Shown here piece by piece: positions 1 through 9,239 of a DNA stretch of 64,000 bases. Origin of the DNA: Neostapfia colusana (Eukaryota > Streptophyta > Magnoliopsida > Poales > Poaceae); NCBI GenBank assembly GCA_030760725.1, contig JASWHV010000012.1, positions 47,647,652-47,711,651 of the forward strand, given 5' to 3'. How positions within the stretch are numbered: position 1 is the stretch's first letter; each line of letters starts with the position of its first letter. The notes beneath the pieces are model-generated. The model was not told the origin of the DNA and did no database searches. It saw nothing but the letters and a program-made list of their open reading frames with translations. Both the position numbers and the translations under genes were made by a program.

Positions 1-1
1 T

Positions 2-1027
2 TGAAAAGCGGGCAAGGTTGATAAAACTCTTTTTGTGCTTAAGCATGGCAATGACTCATTATTCGTTCAAGTGTATGTGGATGATATTATCTTTGATTGT
101 GCTTCTCATGATCTTGTGTCCAAGTTTTCAGCTACGATGACTTCAGAATTTGAGATGAGTATGATGGGAGAACTCACATACTTTTTGGGGCTGCAAATCA
201 AGCAAACCAAGGATGGTACTTTTGTGCATCAAACAAAGTATACAAGAGACCTTCTTAAGCGCTTCAACATGGACAAAAGCAAGTCTCTTCGGACACCAAT
301 GGGTACAGCAACGACACTTGAACTTGATGAAGATGGTGAACCCGTGGATCAAAAAGAATATAGAAGTATGATTGGATCACTTTTGTACCTCACGGCATCA
401 AGACTAGACATACAATTCAGCGTATGTCTTTGTGCATAATTTCAAGCTCCCCCACGTGCTTCACATCGTCAAGCCATCAAAAGAATTCTCAAGTACTTAC
501 ATGGAACTCAAGAATTTGGGGGTTTTCTTCCTTGTTCCTTAATCGTTACTTTGAAAGCTTTTTCGTATGCTGATTTTGGGGGTTGTAGAATTGATAGGAA
601 AAGTACTTCTGGTCCTTGTCATTTTCTTGGTAATTCACTTGTTGCTTGGTCCTCTAGAAAACAAAATTCAGTTGCACAATCCACAGCCGAATCTGAATAT
701 GTAGCTGCTGCTAGCGCTTGCTCACAAATTCTTTGGATTGTTCAAACACTTAAGGACTATGGGTTTGATCTAGATAGTGTTCCACTACTTTGTGATAACA
801 CTAGTGCCATTTGCATTGCTGAAAACCCCGTGCAACATTCGAGAACAAAGCACATTGACATTAGGTATCACTTTCTCCGTGATAATATTGAAAAAAGAAA
901 CATTGTGCTTCACCATATAGATACCGAACAACAATTGGCTGACATTTTTACAAAACCTTTGGATTTCACTCATTTTTGTTTCATTCTTAGTGAAATAGGG
1001 GTTATGCATCCTCCTGGATTAAATTGA
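2..1027 (+). pseudogene. Copia element A, reverse transcriptase C-terminal part and RNase H
   Basis: This is the 3' end of a Ty1/copia pol gene; the rest lies left of the window. One reading frame runs through the stretch, broken only by a TAA at 437-439 where the related element B has an arginine codon. It shows the RT catalytic YVDD box near 74-85, the conserved segment around MIGSLLYL, and copia RNase H landmarks: DRKSTSG near 592, SSRKQNS near 650, AESEYVA near 690, and the terminal ADIFTKPL near 940. The wording of these motifs fits the SIRE/Maximus lineage. The product would have copied the element's RNA into DNA inside a virus-like particle. It has no function now unless the stop is suppressed. 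The type is certain; the lineage is inferred from similarity to element B. Confidence 0.92.
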
Positions 1028-2059
1028 GGGGGAGTTTTGAAACTAGGGAAGTCTATGTGTGAATCTGAATTTAAAATAATATGAGCATAGTATTTCTTAC
1101 ATATATGACTTTGTGATCCCTTTTATATGCTGAAAGTTCTTACTACATTACTCATGTTATACATTTTATAGTTTTTGCCATGACTAGTAAATGGAATAAT
1201 TATTTACACTAAATCTAGTCATGATCGAACTTTCTTGCTGTTTTAAACTTGTTGCATTCTCACAAGTGCTTTTAATAATGAAAAAATAATCAATCAACAT
1301 TCGCATGTTGAGCTTTTATGTTCAAATGAAAAATTGAGAAAAAGATCAAGAGAATATGCATGCATCACACTTCTTCTTTTGAGATGGCTTATCATTGCAC
1401 TTAGATATGAACTTGGAAGAAGTTGTGTATGACTAAAACCATGTCCTTAAGATTCTGATTGTCAAATGACATAGGCTTGGCTTGGTTGGTTAGAATAAGG
1501 CTGATGCGGCATATAATCTCTTGCAAATGTCATATGATTTGAATTTGTGCTTTTAAAAATAATTAAAATGCAACAACAAGTGTCATGCTTTCAGGTCTTG
1601 ACATAATTAAGTTTGTGAGATCATGACTTGCTTAAATTGAAAATTACACTTTATTTCTATTATGGCTTACACTACTTTATGTATCTCATTGATGTCATAG
1701 TGTAAGTTACTTGATAGTATGGCTTGGATGAGATTTGTTTTATATGTATAAGTTATAAATATGCTCATAAAAATTAAACTTTCTCTTTTGAACCTTGCTG
1801 AATACATTGTCAAAGGGGGAGAGATTGATCACATATTGCACGATTCACAAGTGTTTTGACACGATTCTTCTCAGGGGGAGAATTTTTGTTTTTCTTCTCA
1901 TTTTATTTCTGATTTACAAAGGGAGAGAAATATGTATAGGGGGAGAAATTTTTGTTTCAAAATTTCTTTCTCATTTGAATGTTTTCAAAACTTTTCATGT
2001 GAATAAGCCAATGTTTGGATTTTAAGTGGTATTGCCAATGCATTCATCAACGGGGAAAT
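1028..2059 (+). other. Copia A post-pol non-coding region with several polypurine tracts
   Basis: No gene is visible in this AT-rich kilobase. Purine-rich tracts of the kind used to prime plus-strand DNA occur right after pol (1024-1036, core GAGGGGGAG) and again near 1809-1822, 1873-1882, 1917-1930 and 1938-1948. A last short tract, CGGGGAAAT, lies directly before the LTR. Repeated tracts after pol are a known habit of SIRE/Maximus elements. In element B the same region carries an extra open reading frame; here none survives. Confidence 0.6.
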
Positions 2060-2690
2060 TGTGAGACCTATGTGTGCTAAATACATTGGCTATGATGATA
2101 AAAGTTTTGAATTCTGCCAAAACACTCTTTTTATCAAGGCCCGACTCTAGGTCCGAGCTCCCACAAGATCCGACGTAAGATCCGACTTGCTATGGCTAGG
2201 TCCGAGATGTGTTTGGTTAGCTCCGGCGGTAGGTTCGACTAGCTTTGTAAGTTCCGGTGCTAGGTTCTGCTAGCTTTGGTAAGCTCCGGCTCAAGCTCCG
2301 GTTAGCTTTGGCAAGGTCCGGAGCTAAATCGTAATGGTACTGTTTTTACCATATAAATGTTTCGAAGTTGCTTTACATCTATGGAAAGTTTGCTTAGTAT
2401 TCTTTTACTAAGTTTTTGAAGTGTTATGGCTGTTTACGGTGGTTAACATTTTGCTATGGTTTGCAACATGCTTATGTGAGGTGTTCACGTAAGATGTTGT
2501 GGTTTTCGAAACTAACGTGAGCCAAGTTGCGGACTTGTGCTCACAAGTATTGGTTGTTTGTTCATGTGCAGGTGTTTCTTGCGTTCAAGATATGGCTGTT
2601 GACGGGATCTATTGAACTAGTCTTATGGAGAAGATGAGGTTCAACAACCAAGTTTGGGAGGAATTGTGGTTGAGTTGATCGGGAGGTCAC
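2060..2690 (+). repeat. Copia A 3' LTR (right end uncertain)
   Basis: The LTR is inferred to start at TGTGAGACC, directly after a polypurine tract. The 5' partner is outside the window, so the right end cannot be fixed by comparison. The sequence changes character near 2690, where AT-rich CACTA-type DNA begins, so the LTR may be complete at about 0.63 kb or truncated. From 2152 to 2320 it carries an iterated TCCG motif with alternating 12- and 20-bp spacing (see findings). Confidence 0.5.
2152..2325 (+). repeat. About five copies of a 32-bp LTR-internal repeat with TCCG cores
   Basis: TCCG or one-base variants begin at 2152, 2169, 2181, 2201, 2222, 2234, 2253, 2265, 2285, 2297 and 2317. Spacings alternate between 12 and about 20 bp, which gives a degenerate 32-bp unit containing words such as TAGCTTTGGTAAGCTCCGG. 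It sits in the same part of the LTR as the palindrome array of element B but is a different sequence. Confidence 0.75.
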
Positions 2691-3397
2691 GCAAAATTAA
2701 ACTCAAATTTCTAACTTGATAATCAACTAACTCAAAATTAACCTAATTAAGAAATAAATTAAACCATTAACTAAATAATTAATAAAATAACTAAATTAAT
2801 TACTAAATGAACTAAAGGAATTAGTAAATGAACTAAATAAACTAAATTAATTACTAAATGAACTAAATTAATTACTAAATAAAACTTACCTCGAAGTGGC
2901 GGGTTTGGGGCCGAGCGGCGGTGGCAGGGCCAGGCAGCGGGGCGGCGCGGCGAGGCACGCGGCAGCGGCGCCGAGTCAGCGCTGGCAGAGGGGCGGTCGG
3001 GGGAGCGCGGCGAGGCGCGCGGCGCCGGGGCGAAGCAGGCGGCAGGGCGGCCAGGCGAGAGCGGGGCGGTGGCGCCGGGGCGGCGCGGCGCGGCGGTGGG
3101 TCTCGGGTGGCGGCGGCGAGGGCTCGGCCTCATTCCAGAGCGGCGGTTAAAACCTAACACTTACGACGGCCCGGTACTTACAACGGCCCACCTGTTGGGC
3201 CATCGTAAGTTACTCGTAGTTTACGATGGGGCCGTAACTTACGACGTCTTAGGGTTATGGCCGTCGTAAGTACGTGTAACTTACGACGGGCTTATAAGTT
3301 ACGACTGTCCATGTGGACTGTCATAATTAACGTTAGTTACGGCGGCTAGTTGTCGAAGTAAGTTGGTCGTCGTAATGTGTTAGGTTTCCTATAGTGA
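2690..3397. mobile_element. CACTA-1: right-hand end of an En/Spm-type DNA transposon
   Basis: The right end is TATAGTG at 3391-3397, which is the CACTATAGGAAACC terminus read on the other strand. Inside it lie subterminal repeats (3150-3390), a GC-rich block (2890-3150) and an AT-rich block (2700-2885) built from repeats of a CTAAATTAATTACTAAATGA-like word. The element therefore lies to the left of 3397. Its left end is not visible; copia A probably sits inside it or cuts it off. Immediately right of 3397 the coding sequence of a second CACTA element starts in mid-gene, so CACTA-1 landed in CACTA-2. No transposase of its own is seen. The GC-rich block has long ORFs in several frames, but these look compositional. 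Confidence 0.75.
3150..3397. repeat. CACTA-1 subterminal repeats and terminal inverted repeat
   Basis: The word TTACGACGG and its complement CCGTCGTAA, with one-base variants, recur about ten times in both orientations before the terminus. Dense short subterminal repeats are the binding sites for the TNPA-type protein in En/Spm elements, so they probably mark transposase binding sites. A 3-bp target duplication would be ATA at 3398-3400, but the left copy is not in view. Confidence 0.8.
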
Positions 3398-4100
3398 TAA
3401 GCCTCTATACGAATTCCACTATTTTGTGCAACACTTTTGCTGCCTTTTGCCTTAGTTTAAATTGTGTACCCATTGATGTCATGTGCTTGTCATGATGTCA
3501 CCCAAGCGGAAGGGCCAAAAGCTAACTTCTTTATTGTTGCCTCTTCTATAGACTCTCCGTATGATATATTTTTGTCAATTAACAATTCAGTGAAACAACT
3601 TCTATGCTCTCTCATGATCCACTCCTGTCCGCGGCCTTGGTTTTCTCTTCAAACCTCAATTTGGGGTTACTCGATGTATTGCTTAGCTATCGCGAGCTGT
3701 TGTAGTCTACCCTCATATGCACAATGTACTAATTTGTAATCCTGAACGATGAAAGTTTTTCTACCCACTTCGCCTCTCCCACGTAGTCTACCCTCATATA
3801 CTGGTATAGGCACACCTATCTATTTTCCATCTCTTATGTAATCAGCGCAACCCTCAATCACTTCTTCCGTAGTGTAGCCTTCAATAATGAAATCCTCTGG
3901 GTGAGCACGATTCCGCACATAACCCTTTAATACTGCTAAATATCGCTCCAATGGAAACATATGACGTAAATATAGTGGCCCCAATGCTTTAATCTGGTCC
4001 ACGGGATGTATAATTAGGTGTACTTGCATATCAAAAAAGGATGATGGGAAACACAGTTCACGCCTGCACATACTCTCGATGATGTACGTTTTCAAATAAT
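3398..4100 (-). pseudogene. CACTA-2 transposase, C-terminal piece (DUF4218 region and beyond)
   Basis: Read from 4100 down, the translation matches the conserved region after the TNP2 transposase domain in plant En/Spm elements, usually called DUF4218. Landmarks are LCFPSSFFDMQVHLIIH near 4050, GPLYLRHMFPLERYLAVLKG near 3960 and YVRNRAHPEDFIIEGY near 3900. Further down come a degenerate YEGRLRGRGRK motif near 3780 and, near 3500-3400, a stretch related to the family words VTSWQAYDINGYTF and QNSGIRIEAY. At least two in-frame stops interrupt the last part. The gene stops abruptly at 3397, where the CACTA-1 terminus begins. The transposase would cut and move CACTA elements in the nucleus; this copy cannot make it. 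Confidence 0.85.
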
Positions 4101-4105
4101 CTAAG

Positions 4106-4241
4106 AATTAGATTAGAGAAAAGTGATTAGTTTCCTAACAGCCTGTCAAGGAGGATACATATATAGGGGGACACAGCTTAAGGGCTAAGCAACCCTAATA
4201 CAAAAAACTAAAATGCCCCCTAATACACGTACAGTCCAACA
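4106..4241 (-). repeat. Copia C 3' LTR
   Basis: This 136-bp repeat matches 8474-8609. On the minus strand it starts TGTTGGACTGTA and ends AATCTAATT, so the usual terminal CA is absent. A TATATATG box lies in the middle. Next to it at 4242-4258 is a run of C, that is a G-run on the coding strand, which serves as the polypurine tract. Confidence 0.93.
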
Positions 4242-4270
4242 CCCCCCCCCCCCCCCCGCAGTCCCAACAT

Positions 4271-5602
4271 CTAGCCACGGCAGATGTTGAGACTGGACCG
4301 AAACTCGGTGAACACCGTCGAAGGGAGTCCCTTGGTGAAGATGTCAGCAAACTGCGATGACGTCGGAACGTGCAGGACTCGCACCTCCCCGAGAGCCACC
4401 CGCTCACGAACGAAGTGAAGGTCGATCTCTACGTGCTTCGTGCGCTGATGCTGCACCGGGTTGGTGGAGAGGTAGACGGCGCTGACATTGTCGCAGTAGA
4501 CCAACGTACTCCTGGCGAGGGGGGAGTGTAGCTCCTGAAGCAGCTGCTGAAGCCAGGAGGACTCGGCGACACCGTTGGCCACGGCGCGGTATTCTGCCTT
4601 GGCACTCGAGCGGGACACCACGTTCTGCCGCTTCGAGGACTAGGAGACGAGGTTGCCTCCCAGGAAGACGGCGTAGCCGGAGGTGGACCGGCGGGTGTCC
4701 GGGCAACCCACCCAGTCAGCGTCGGTGTAGACAACCAGCTCGGAGGCAGAGTCGCGCCGTAGAAGAAGGCCGTAGTCGTGGGTACCACGCAGGTACCGAA
4801 GGATCCGCTTCATCGCCGTGAGGTGCGGCTCCCGCTGATCATGCTTGTGAAGACACACCTGCTGAACCGCGTAGGAGATGTCCGGCCTGGTGAAGGTGAG
4901 GTACTGCAGTGCACCTGCAAGACTCCTGTAAGTGGTGGGGTCGGCGACCGGGGCGCCGTCGGCCGAAGACACCTTCGCCTGGTTGTCCACGGGAGTGGAG
5001 CACGGCTTGCAATCAGCCATGCCCACTCGCTCAAGAATATCCAGGCAGTACTGGCGCTGGTGGAGGAACAGAACACTCGGGCGGTGCTCGACTGCAACGC
5101 CCAGGAAGTGGTGGAGCTGGCCGAGATCCTTCATCGTGAACTCGCGCTGCAGGGCGGAGATCGTGCGCTGAAGAAGAGTCGGGCTAGACGCCGTGAGGAC
5201 AATATCGTCCTCGTACAGGAGGAGGTAGACAGTGTCACCCTCACGCCTGTAGACGAAGAGCAAAGTGTCCGACTTGGCCTCGATGAAGCCGAGCAAGGCC
5301 AGGAAGGAGGCGAACCGGCTGTACCAAGCCCGAGGCGCCTGATTCAGCCCGTACAGGGACTTGTTCAGCCGGCAGACCATGTCTGGACGGGCTGAATCAA
5401 CGAACCATGTCGGCTGACTGCAGTACACCGTCTCCGTCAACGTCCCGTGGAGGAAGGCGTTCTTGACGTCCAGCTGGTGGACAGGCCAAGAACGCAACGG
5501 AGCCAGCGACAGAAAGGTGCGAACCGTCGCCGGCTTCACCCGGGGCTGAAAGTCTCGTCGTAGTCGACGCCGGGACGCTGCGTGAAACCGCGAAGCACCC
5601 AC
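4271..5602 (-). pseudogene. Copia C reverse transcriptase and RNase H
   Basis: One frame covers RT and RNase H, broken by a TAG (TGG in the family) at about 4640 between the RT and RNase H parts. RT landmarks in order are QLDVKNAFLHG, SLYGLNQAPRAWY and the catalytic box YEDDIVL, where the second residue is Glu rather than the usual Val while both catalytic Asp remain. These are followed by MKDLGQLHHFLG and RPDISYAV. The RNase H part has DADWVGC, RRSTSGY, AKAEYRA, YCDNVSA, HVEIDLHF and the terminal ADIFTKGLP. A frameshift near 5540-5600 separates this part from the upstream DYDETFSP motif. The protein would reverse transcribe the element's RNA. Confidence 0.93.
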
Positions 5603-7288
5603 CGTGCCTTGTACCTCTCCAGAGACCCATCCGCTTTCCTCTTATGCGTGAACACCCACTTGCCCGTGACAACATTGCCACGACCAGGACGGGGAACCAG
5701 GTCCCAGGTCCGGTTGGCAAGCAATGCCTCATACTCTTCTTCCATAGCCCGACGCCAATGAGGATCGGCGAGGGCGCTATGGACAGAAGAGGGGATAGGC
5801 GAGATGGGTGATGAGGCAGGCGGCGGGGAGGTTGAGGACGATAGGACGAACCCGGAGAAGTGCTCCACAGGACGAAGGATGCCGGCGGCCCGTCGAGTCA
5901 CCATCAGGTGAATGTGACGAGGGTCCCGGTGAATCAGCGGAGGGTGATATACCAGATCCTCAGGACGCGAAGAGGACGATCCACCATCCTGCGCTCGTCG
6001 CTGGTAGACAAGAGCGGGGTCGGCGTACCGCGCTGCAGGAGCCGCGCGTGGTTCAGTAGTCGAAGTCGGGGACGCCGAGGCCGCGCTCGGCGCAGCAGGC
6101 GTCGGCAGGGACGCCGGAGCCGCGCGTGGCACAGCAGGTGTCGTCGGGGATGTCGGGGCCGCGCGTGGCACAGCGGGCGACGCCGGGGACACTGGGGCCG
6201 CGCGTGGCGCAGCTGGCGGCATCAGGGACACCGGTGCCGTGCGTGGCGCAGCAAGTGGTGTCAGGGACACCGGGCCCACGCGTGGCGCAGAAAGTGGCGT
6301 CAGGGATGCCGGGGCCACGCATGGCGCAGCAGGTGGCGTCAGGGACGTCGGTGCCACGTAAGGTACAGCAGGTGGCATGGAAGACGCCGAAGCTGCGCAT
6401 GGCGCAGCGGGAGGGTAACCTGCAAGAGGTAAAAGACAAGGTCGCGGTACCGGAGCGGTCTCGGAGTCAGTGGAGAAGAGGGAATCCAACTCAGCGACGG
6501 AGTCAGAAGATGGGGTGGAAAAAGGAAAGGAAGACTCGTCAAAGATGACGTGTCGGGAGATCAAGATACGACGGGTGGTAGGATCAAGGCACCGGTACCC
6601 CTTGTGGTCAGGGGAGTACCCAAGGAAAACACACCGAGTCGAGCGAGGTGCAAGCTTATGGGGAGCTGTGGCGGAGAGGTTAGGGTAGCAAGCGCACCCG
6701 AGCACTCGAAGGTGGTCGTAGAGAGTAGGGGTGCCGAACAAAGCGAAGTGAGGGGTGGGAGCACTAATCGCCTTAGTAGGAAGGCGATTAATGAGGTAGG
6801 TGGCAGTGTGAAGCGCCTCCGCCCAGTAACGAGCAGGGATAGAAGCCTGAAACATCAGGGAGTGCATGACATCGTTGGTGGTCTGAATCATGCGCTCAGC
6901 CTTGCCGTTCTGGGGGGGAAGTGTACGGGCAAGACATGCGCAACTGAACACCGCAAGAAAGCAAAAAGTCACGGAACGCGGAGTTGTCAAACTTGCACCC
7001 ATTATCGCACTGGACCGCACGGATTGTGCGCCCAAACTGGGTGGACACCCAAGTGAAGAAGTGAGAAAGAGTGCCGAACGTATCAGACTTCTGTCGCAAG
7101 GGAAAAGTCCACGGATAGCGCGAAAAATCATTAACGACCACCAAGTAAAACTTATATCTAGAAACACTGAGAACAGGTGAAGTCCAAAGATCACAGTGAA
7201 TCAAATCAAAGATGTGCTCGACACGAGTGACAGAATGCGGAAAAGGAAGTCGAACGTGGCGACCCAACTGACAAGCATGGATACTCAT
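5540..7288 (-). pseudogene. Copia C integrase and integrase-RT linker
   Basis: The integrase core is split over two frames. The first part (7288-6896) holds the first two catalytic acidic residues, in HCDLW and QCDNG. The second (from about 6920 down) holds the third, in QNGKAERM, followed by ARYWAEALHTATYLINRLP and the conserved copia segment LGCACYPNL...RCVFLGYS. The linker before RT contains a tandem 13-residue Ala/Pro repeat (see 6053-6400). It ends with the RT entry motifs WRRAMEEEYEAL, NRTWDLVPRP and WVFTHKRKADG. Frameshifts near 7190 and 5560 disable the polyprotein. The integrase would have inserted the cDNA with a 5-bp staggered cut, as the ctaag duplication shows. Confidence 0.92.
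6053..6400 (-). repeat. 39-bp tandem repeat encoding a 13-residue Ala/Pro unit
   Basis: Eight to nine degenerate copies of a 39-bp unit lie head to tail, all in frame. Translated units look like PPAAPCVAPASLT and PLAAPRTAPVSLM. The unit sits between integrase and RT, where copia polyproteins tolerate length change. It is GC-rich and creates long but meaningless ORFs on the other strand. Confidence 0.9.
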
Positions 7289-8430
7289 GAGTACCTCGAG
7301 TACACAAAATCACTGAACTACCAGACAACTTCGACATAGCATCAACACCAGGGTGGCCAAGCCGACGATGCCAAATGGTTGAAGAAGCTGTCGTAGTCAG
7401 GGCAAGAGGCGGAGCGGAAGCAGGAAGACGCATCGTGTACAGGGGACCCGTACTATCACAACGAAAGAGAATGCGTCGAGTAGCAAGATCCTTCAAAGTT
7501 ACACCATAAGGATCAAACTCAACGGAAACATGGTTGTCAGTAGTAAAACAACGAACTGAAAGCAGGTGCCGAATGATGTCAGGAGCAACAAGAACATCAC
7601 GTAGCTGAAACGAATCTGGCGAACCCGAGTTACCTACGGAGGTGACTGGAAGGGTCGTCCCATTCCCAACAACGATAGATGAAGGATCAGAGGGACGGGA
7701 AGGGTGTGTAGAGGAGAGGATACCGACGTCAGGGGTAGTGTGGTACGAGGCACCGGAGTCCACCACCCAGTCAGGGCCAGACGGCGTGAGACCCTACAGG
7801 TAGATCGACGGTGTAGAACGGGTCGCGACATGCCCTGGCGGTGGCGGCACCGAGAAAGAAGACAACACGCTCGGACCCTCGACGGTGCTGCCAACCGAGT
7901 AGGCAACAGCCGTTCCAGGTACATCAGCCGATGGCGGCCGAGAAGTACCTCCCAGGGCGGCAGCAGGCCAAGCGGCGCCTTCGTGGGGGGCTGCAGGACC
8001 GGCGGCCCAAGGGGCGGCTGCAGCTGCTGCGGGGCAGGTAGCGGCCCCATCGTGGGGTGCTGCAGAGGCGACGACGGCAGGCCAAGCGGCAGCAGCGGCT
8101 CGAGGGGTTGCAGCGCTGGGGGCTGCAGGAGCGCCGGCGGCCAACAGCGGGGTCGCACCGGCGGGCGGGAGCACGGGTGCGCCAGCGGGCAGCAGCAGGG
8201 GTGTGCCGGTGGGTGGCAGCAAAGGGGCGCCAGCGTATGATGGTAGAGGCGCACAATCCATCGGGAAAGAGAGGAGGTAGCTGCGGCCTGGCGGCGCTAA
8301 ATCCAGCGGCGGCCGCGACCGGGCAGGCATCGGGTAGGGGAAGGGGAGCCGGCGGCGAGCCGGCCGGCGGCGGCTGCTGCAGCGGCAGGGCCGGCGCGCC
8401 AGCGGTGGCGGCGCCCGTGGGTGGCATCGG
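7206..8430 (-). pseudogene. Copia C gag remnant, protease and GAG-pre-integrase region
   Basis: From about 7770 down the frame encodes a copia aspartic protease, with active-site motif VDSGASYHTT near 7766-7737. After it come the pre-integrase segment with WHRRLGHPG near 7375 and the start of the integrase zinc-binding region. Upstream, 8430-7794 is in the same frame except for one TAG near 7795. It is almost entirely Ala, Pro and Gly rich, with short repeats such as PPAGAP. No capsid-type (UBN2/DUF4219) segment and no CCHC zinc knuckle is visible, although copia gag normally has both. The simplest reading is an internal deletion; a very divergent gag is possible. Confidence 0.8.
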
Positions 8431-8460
8431 GATTGGGATTGGGAGAGGAGAGAGAGAAGT

Positions 8461-8473
8461 TAATCTGATACCA
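8461..8473 (-). other. Copia C primer-binding site
   Basis: On the minus strand TGGTATCAGATTA lies directly after the 5' LTR. It matches the start of the usual initiator-methionine tRNA primer site (TGGTATCAGA). Confidence 0.85.
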
Positions 8474-8609
8474 AATTAGATTGGGAAAAGTGATTAGTTT
8501 CCTAACAGCCTGTCAAGGATGATACATATATAGGGGGACACAGCTTAAGGGCTAAGCAACCCTAATACAAAAGACTAAAATTCCCCCCTAATACATGTAC
8601 AGTCCAACA
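8474..8609 (-). repeat. Copia C 5' LTR
   Basis: This is the partner of 4106-4241, at the same 136-bp length. It contains the same TATATATG promoter-like box. The ctaag duplication follows at 8610-8614. Confidence 0.93.
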
Positions 8610-8614
8610 CTAAG

Positions 8615-9234
8615 TCTTCACAAGGTATCACCTTTGATGATACTGCATTGAAGAAGTAACACAAACGTGTGATCACAGCTTTTATATGCACTGGTTTGAT
8701 GACCCTAATTGCAATGGCGAGGAACATTGTCATCATTGTATGACAATCGTGAGAATTATAGCCAAATAGAGACAAGTCTTTCGTCGACACTAGTTTGCTG
8801 ATAATTGATGAAAAACCCGTGGGCACTTTGACCCCACGCAAGCATTTGCAAATTGTGGTTTTCTCCTGTAGTGTCAAGTTGTAGCTAGTTGGTGGAAGGT
8901 AATGCTTCCCATTGCCTTTTTCTATTAGGTGAAGCTCTAGTCTGATGTCAAGATCTACTAGGTACATACATGATTTTAGTCCGTCTTTTGTCTTCCTCGG
9001 CGTGTCTAGCAAGTTTCCAATTATGATGTCAAATACATTCTTTGTAACGTGCATCAAATCATTACTTTGGCAAATTTCAAGGTCCTTCTAGTAAAGAAAA
9101 TACTTGAAAAAAATTGATTGTTTCTTGAAAGCCATGTTAGTTGTGTCAGACGAAGGTGTAGTTTTATCTCTTTGTACCTTAACTTTTTTTCCTACCAAAA
9201 ACAACCTGAATGTTCTTGACCATTTCAAACACGA
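8615..9234 (-). pseudogene. CACTA-2 transposase, third piece
   Basis: Read from 9234 down, this encodes the part of TNP2 transposase between the catalytic domain and DUF4218. It has FKKQSIFFKYFLY near 9110, a stop at about 9088, then LMHVTKNVFDIIIGNLL near 9055, KTKDGLKS, CLRGVKVPTGFSS and YNSHDCHTMM near 8760. It ends with LCYFFNAVSSKVIPCEDL. The last residues continue in frame into 4100 once copia C is removed. The left neighbour is copia C and the right neighbour copia B, both inserted in this gene. Confidence 0.88.
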
Positions 9235-9239
9235 GTTTT

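Larger units (their letters stand above)
4106..8609 (-). mobile_element. Copia C: 4.5-kb Ty1/copia element with 136-bp LTRs
   Basis: This is a complete element on the minus strand, flanked by the 5-bp duplication ctaag (4101-4105 and 8610-8614). The LTRs are 136 bp each, at 8474-8609 (5') and 4106-4241 (3'), with about six differences by eye. The primer-binding site and polypurine tract are in place. The order protease, integrase, RT, RNase H is the copia order. The gag region is only about 0.7 kb and lacks a recognisable capsid domain or zinc knuckle, which suggests an internal deletion. DNA is GC-rich compared with the flanks. The short LTRs and the motif wording suggest an Ale/Retrofit-type element; this is inference. 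Confidence 0.93.

Noticed and set aside
2771..3160. 129-residue minus-strand ORF and two overlapping plus-strand ORFs
   Set aside because: They overlap in several frames of a GC-rich block joined to an AT-rich repeat and resemble no protein family; compositional ORFs within CACTA-1.
6126..7056. Several long plus-strand ORFs over copia C
   Set aside because: They are antisense to the integrase and linker of copia C, which is supported by catalytic motifs on the minus strand.
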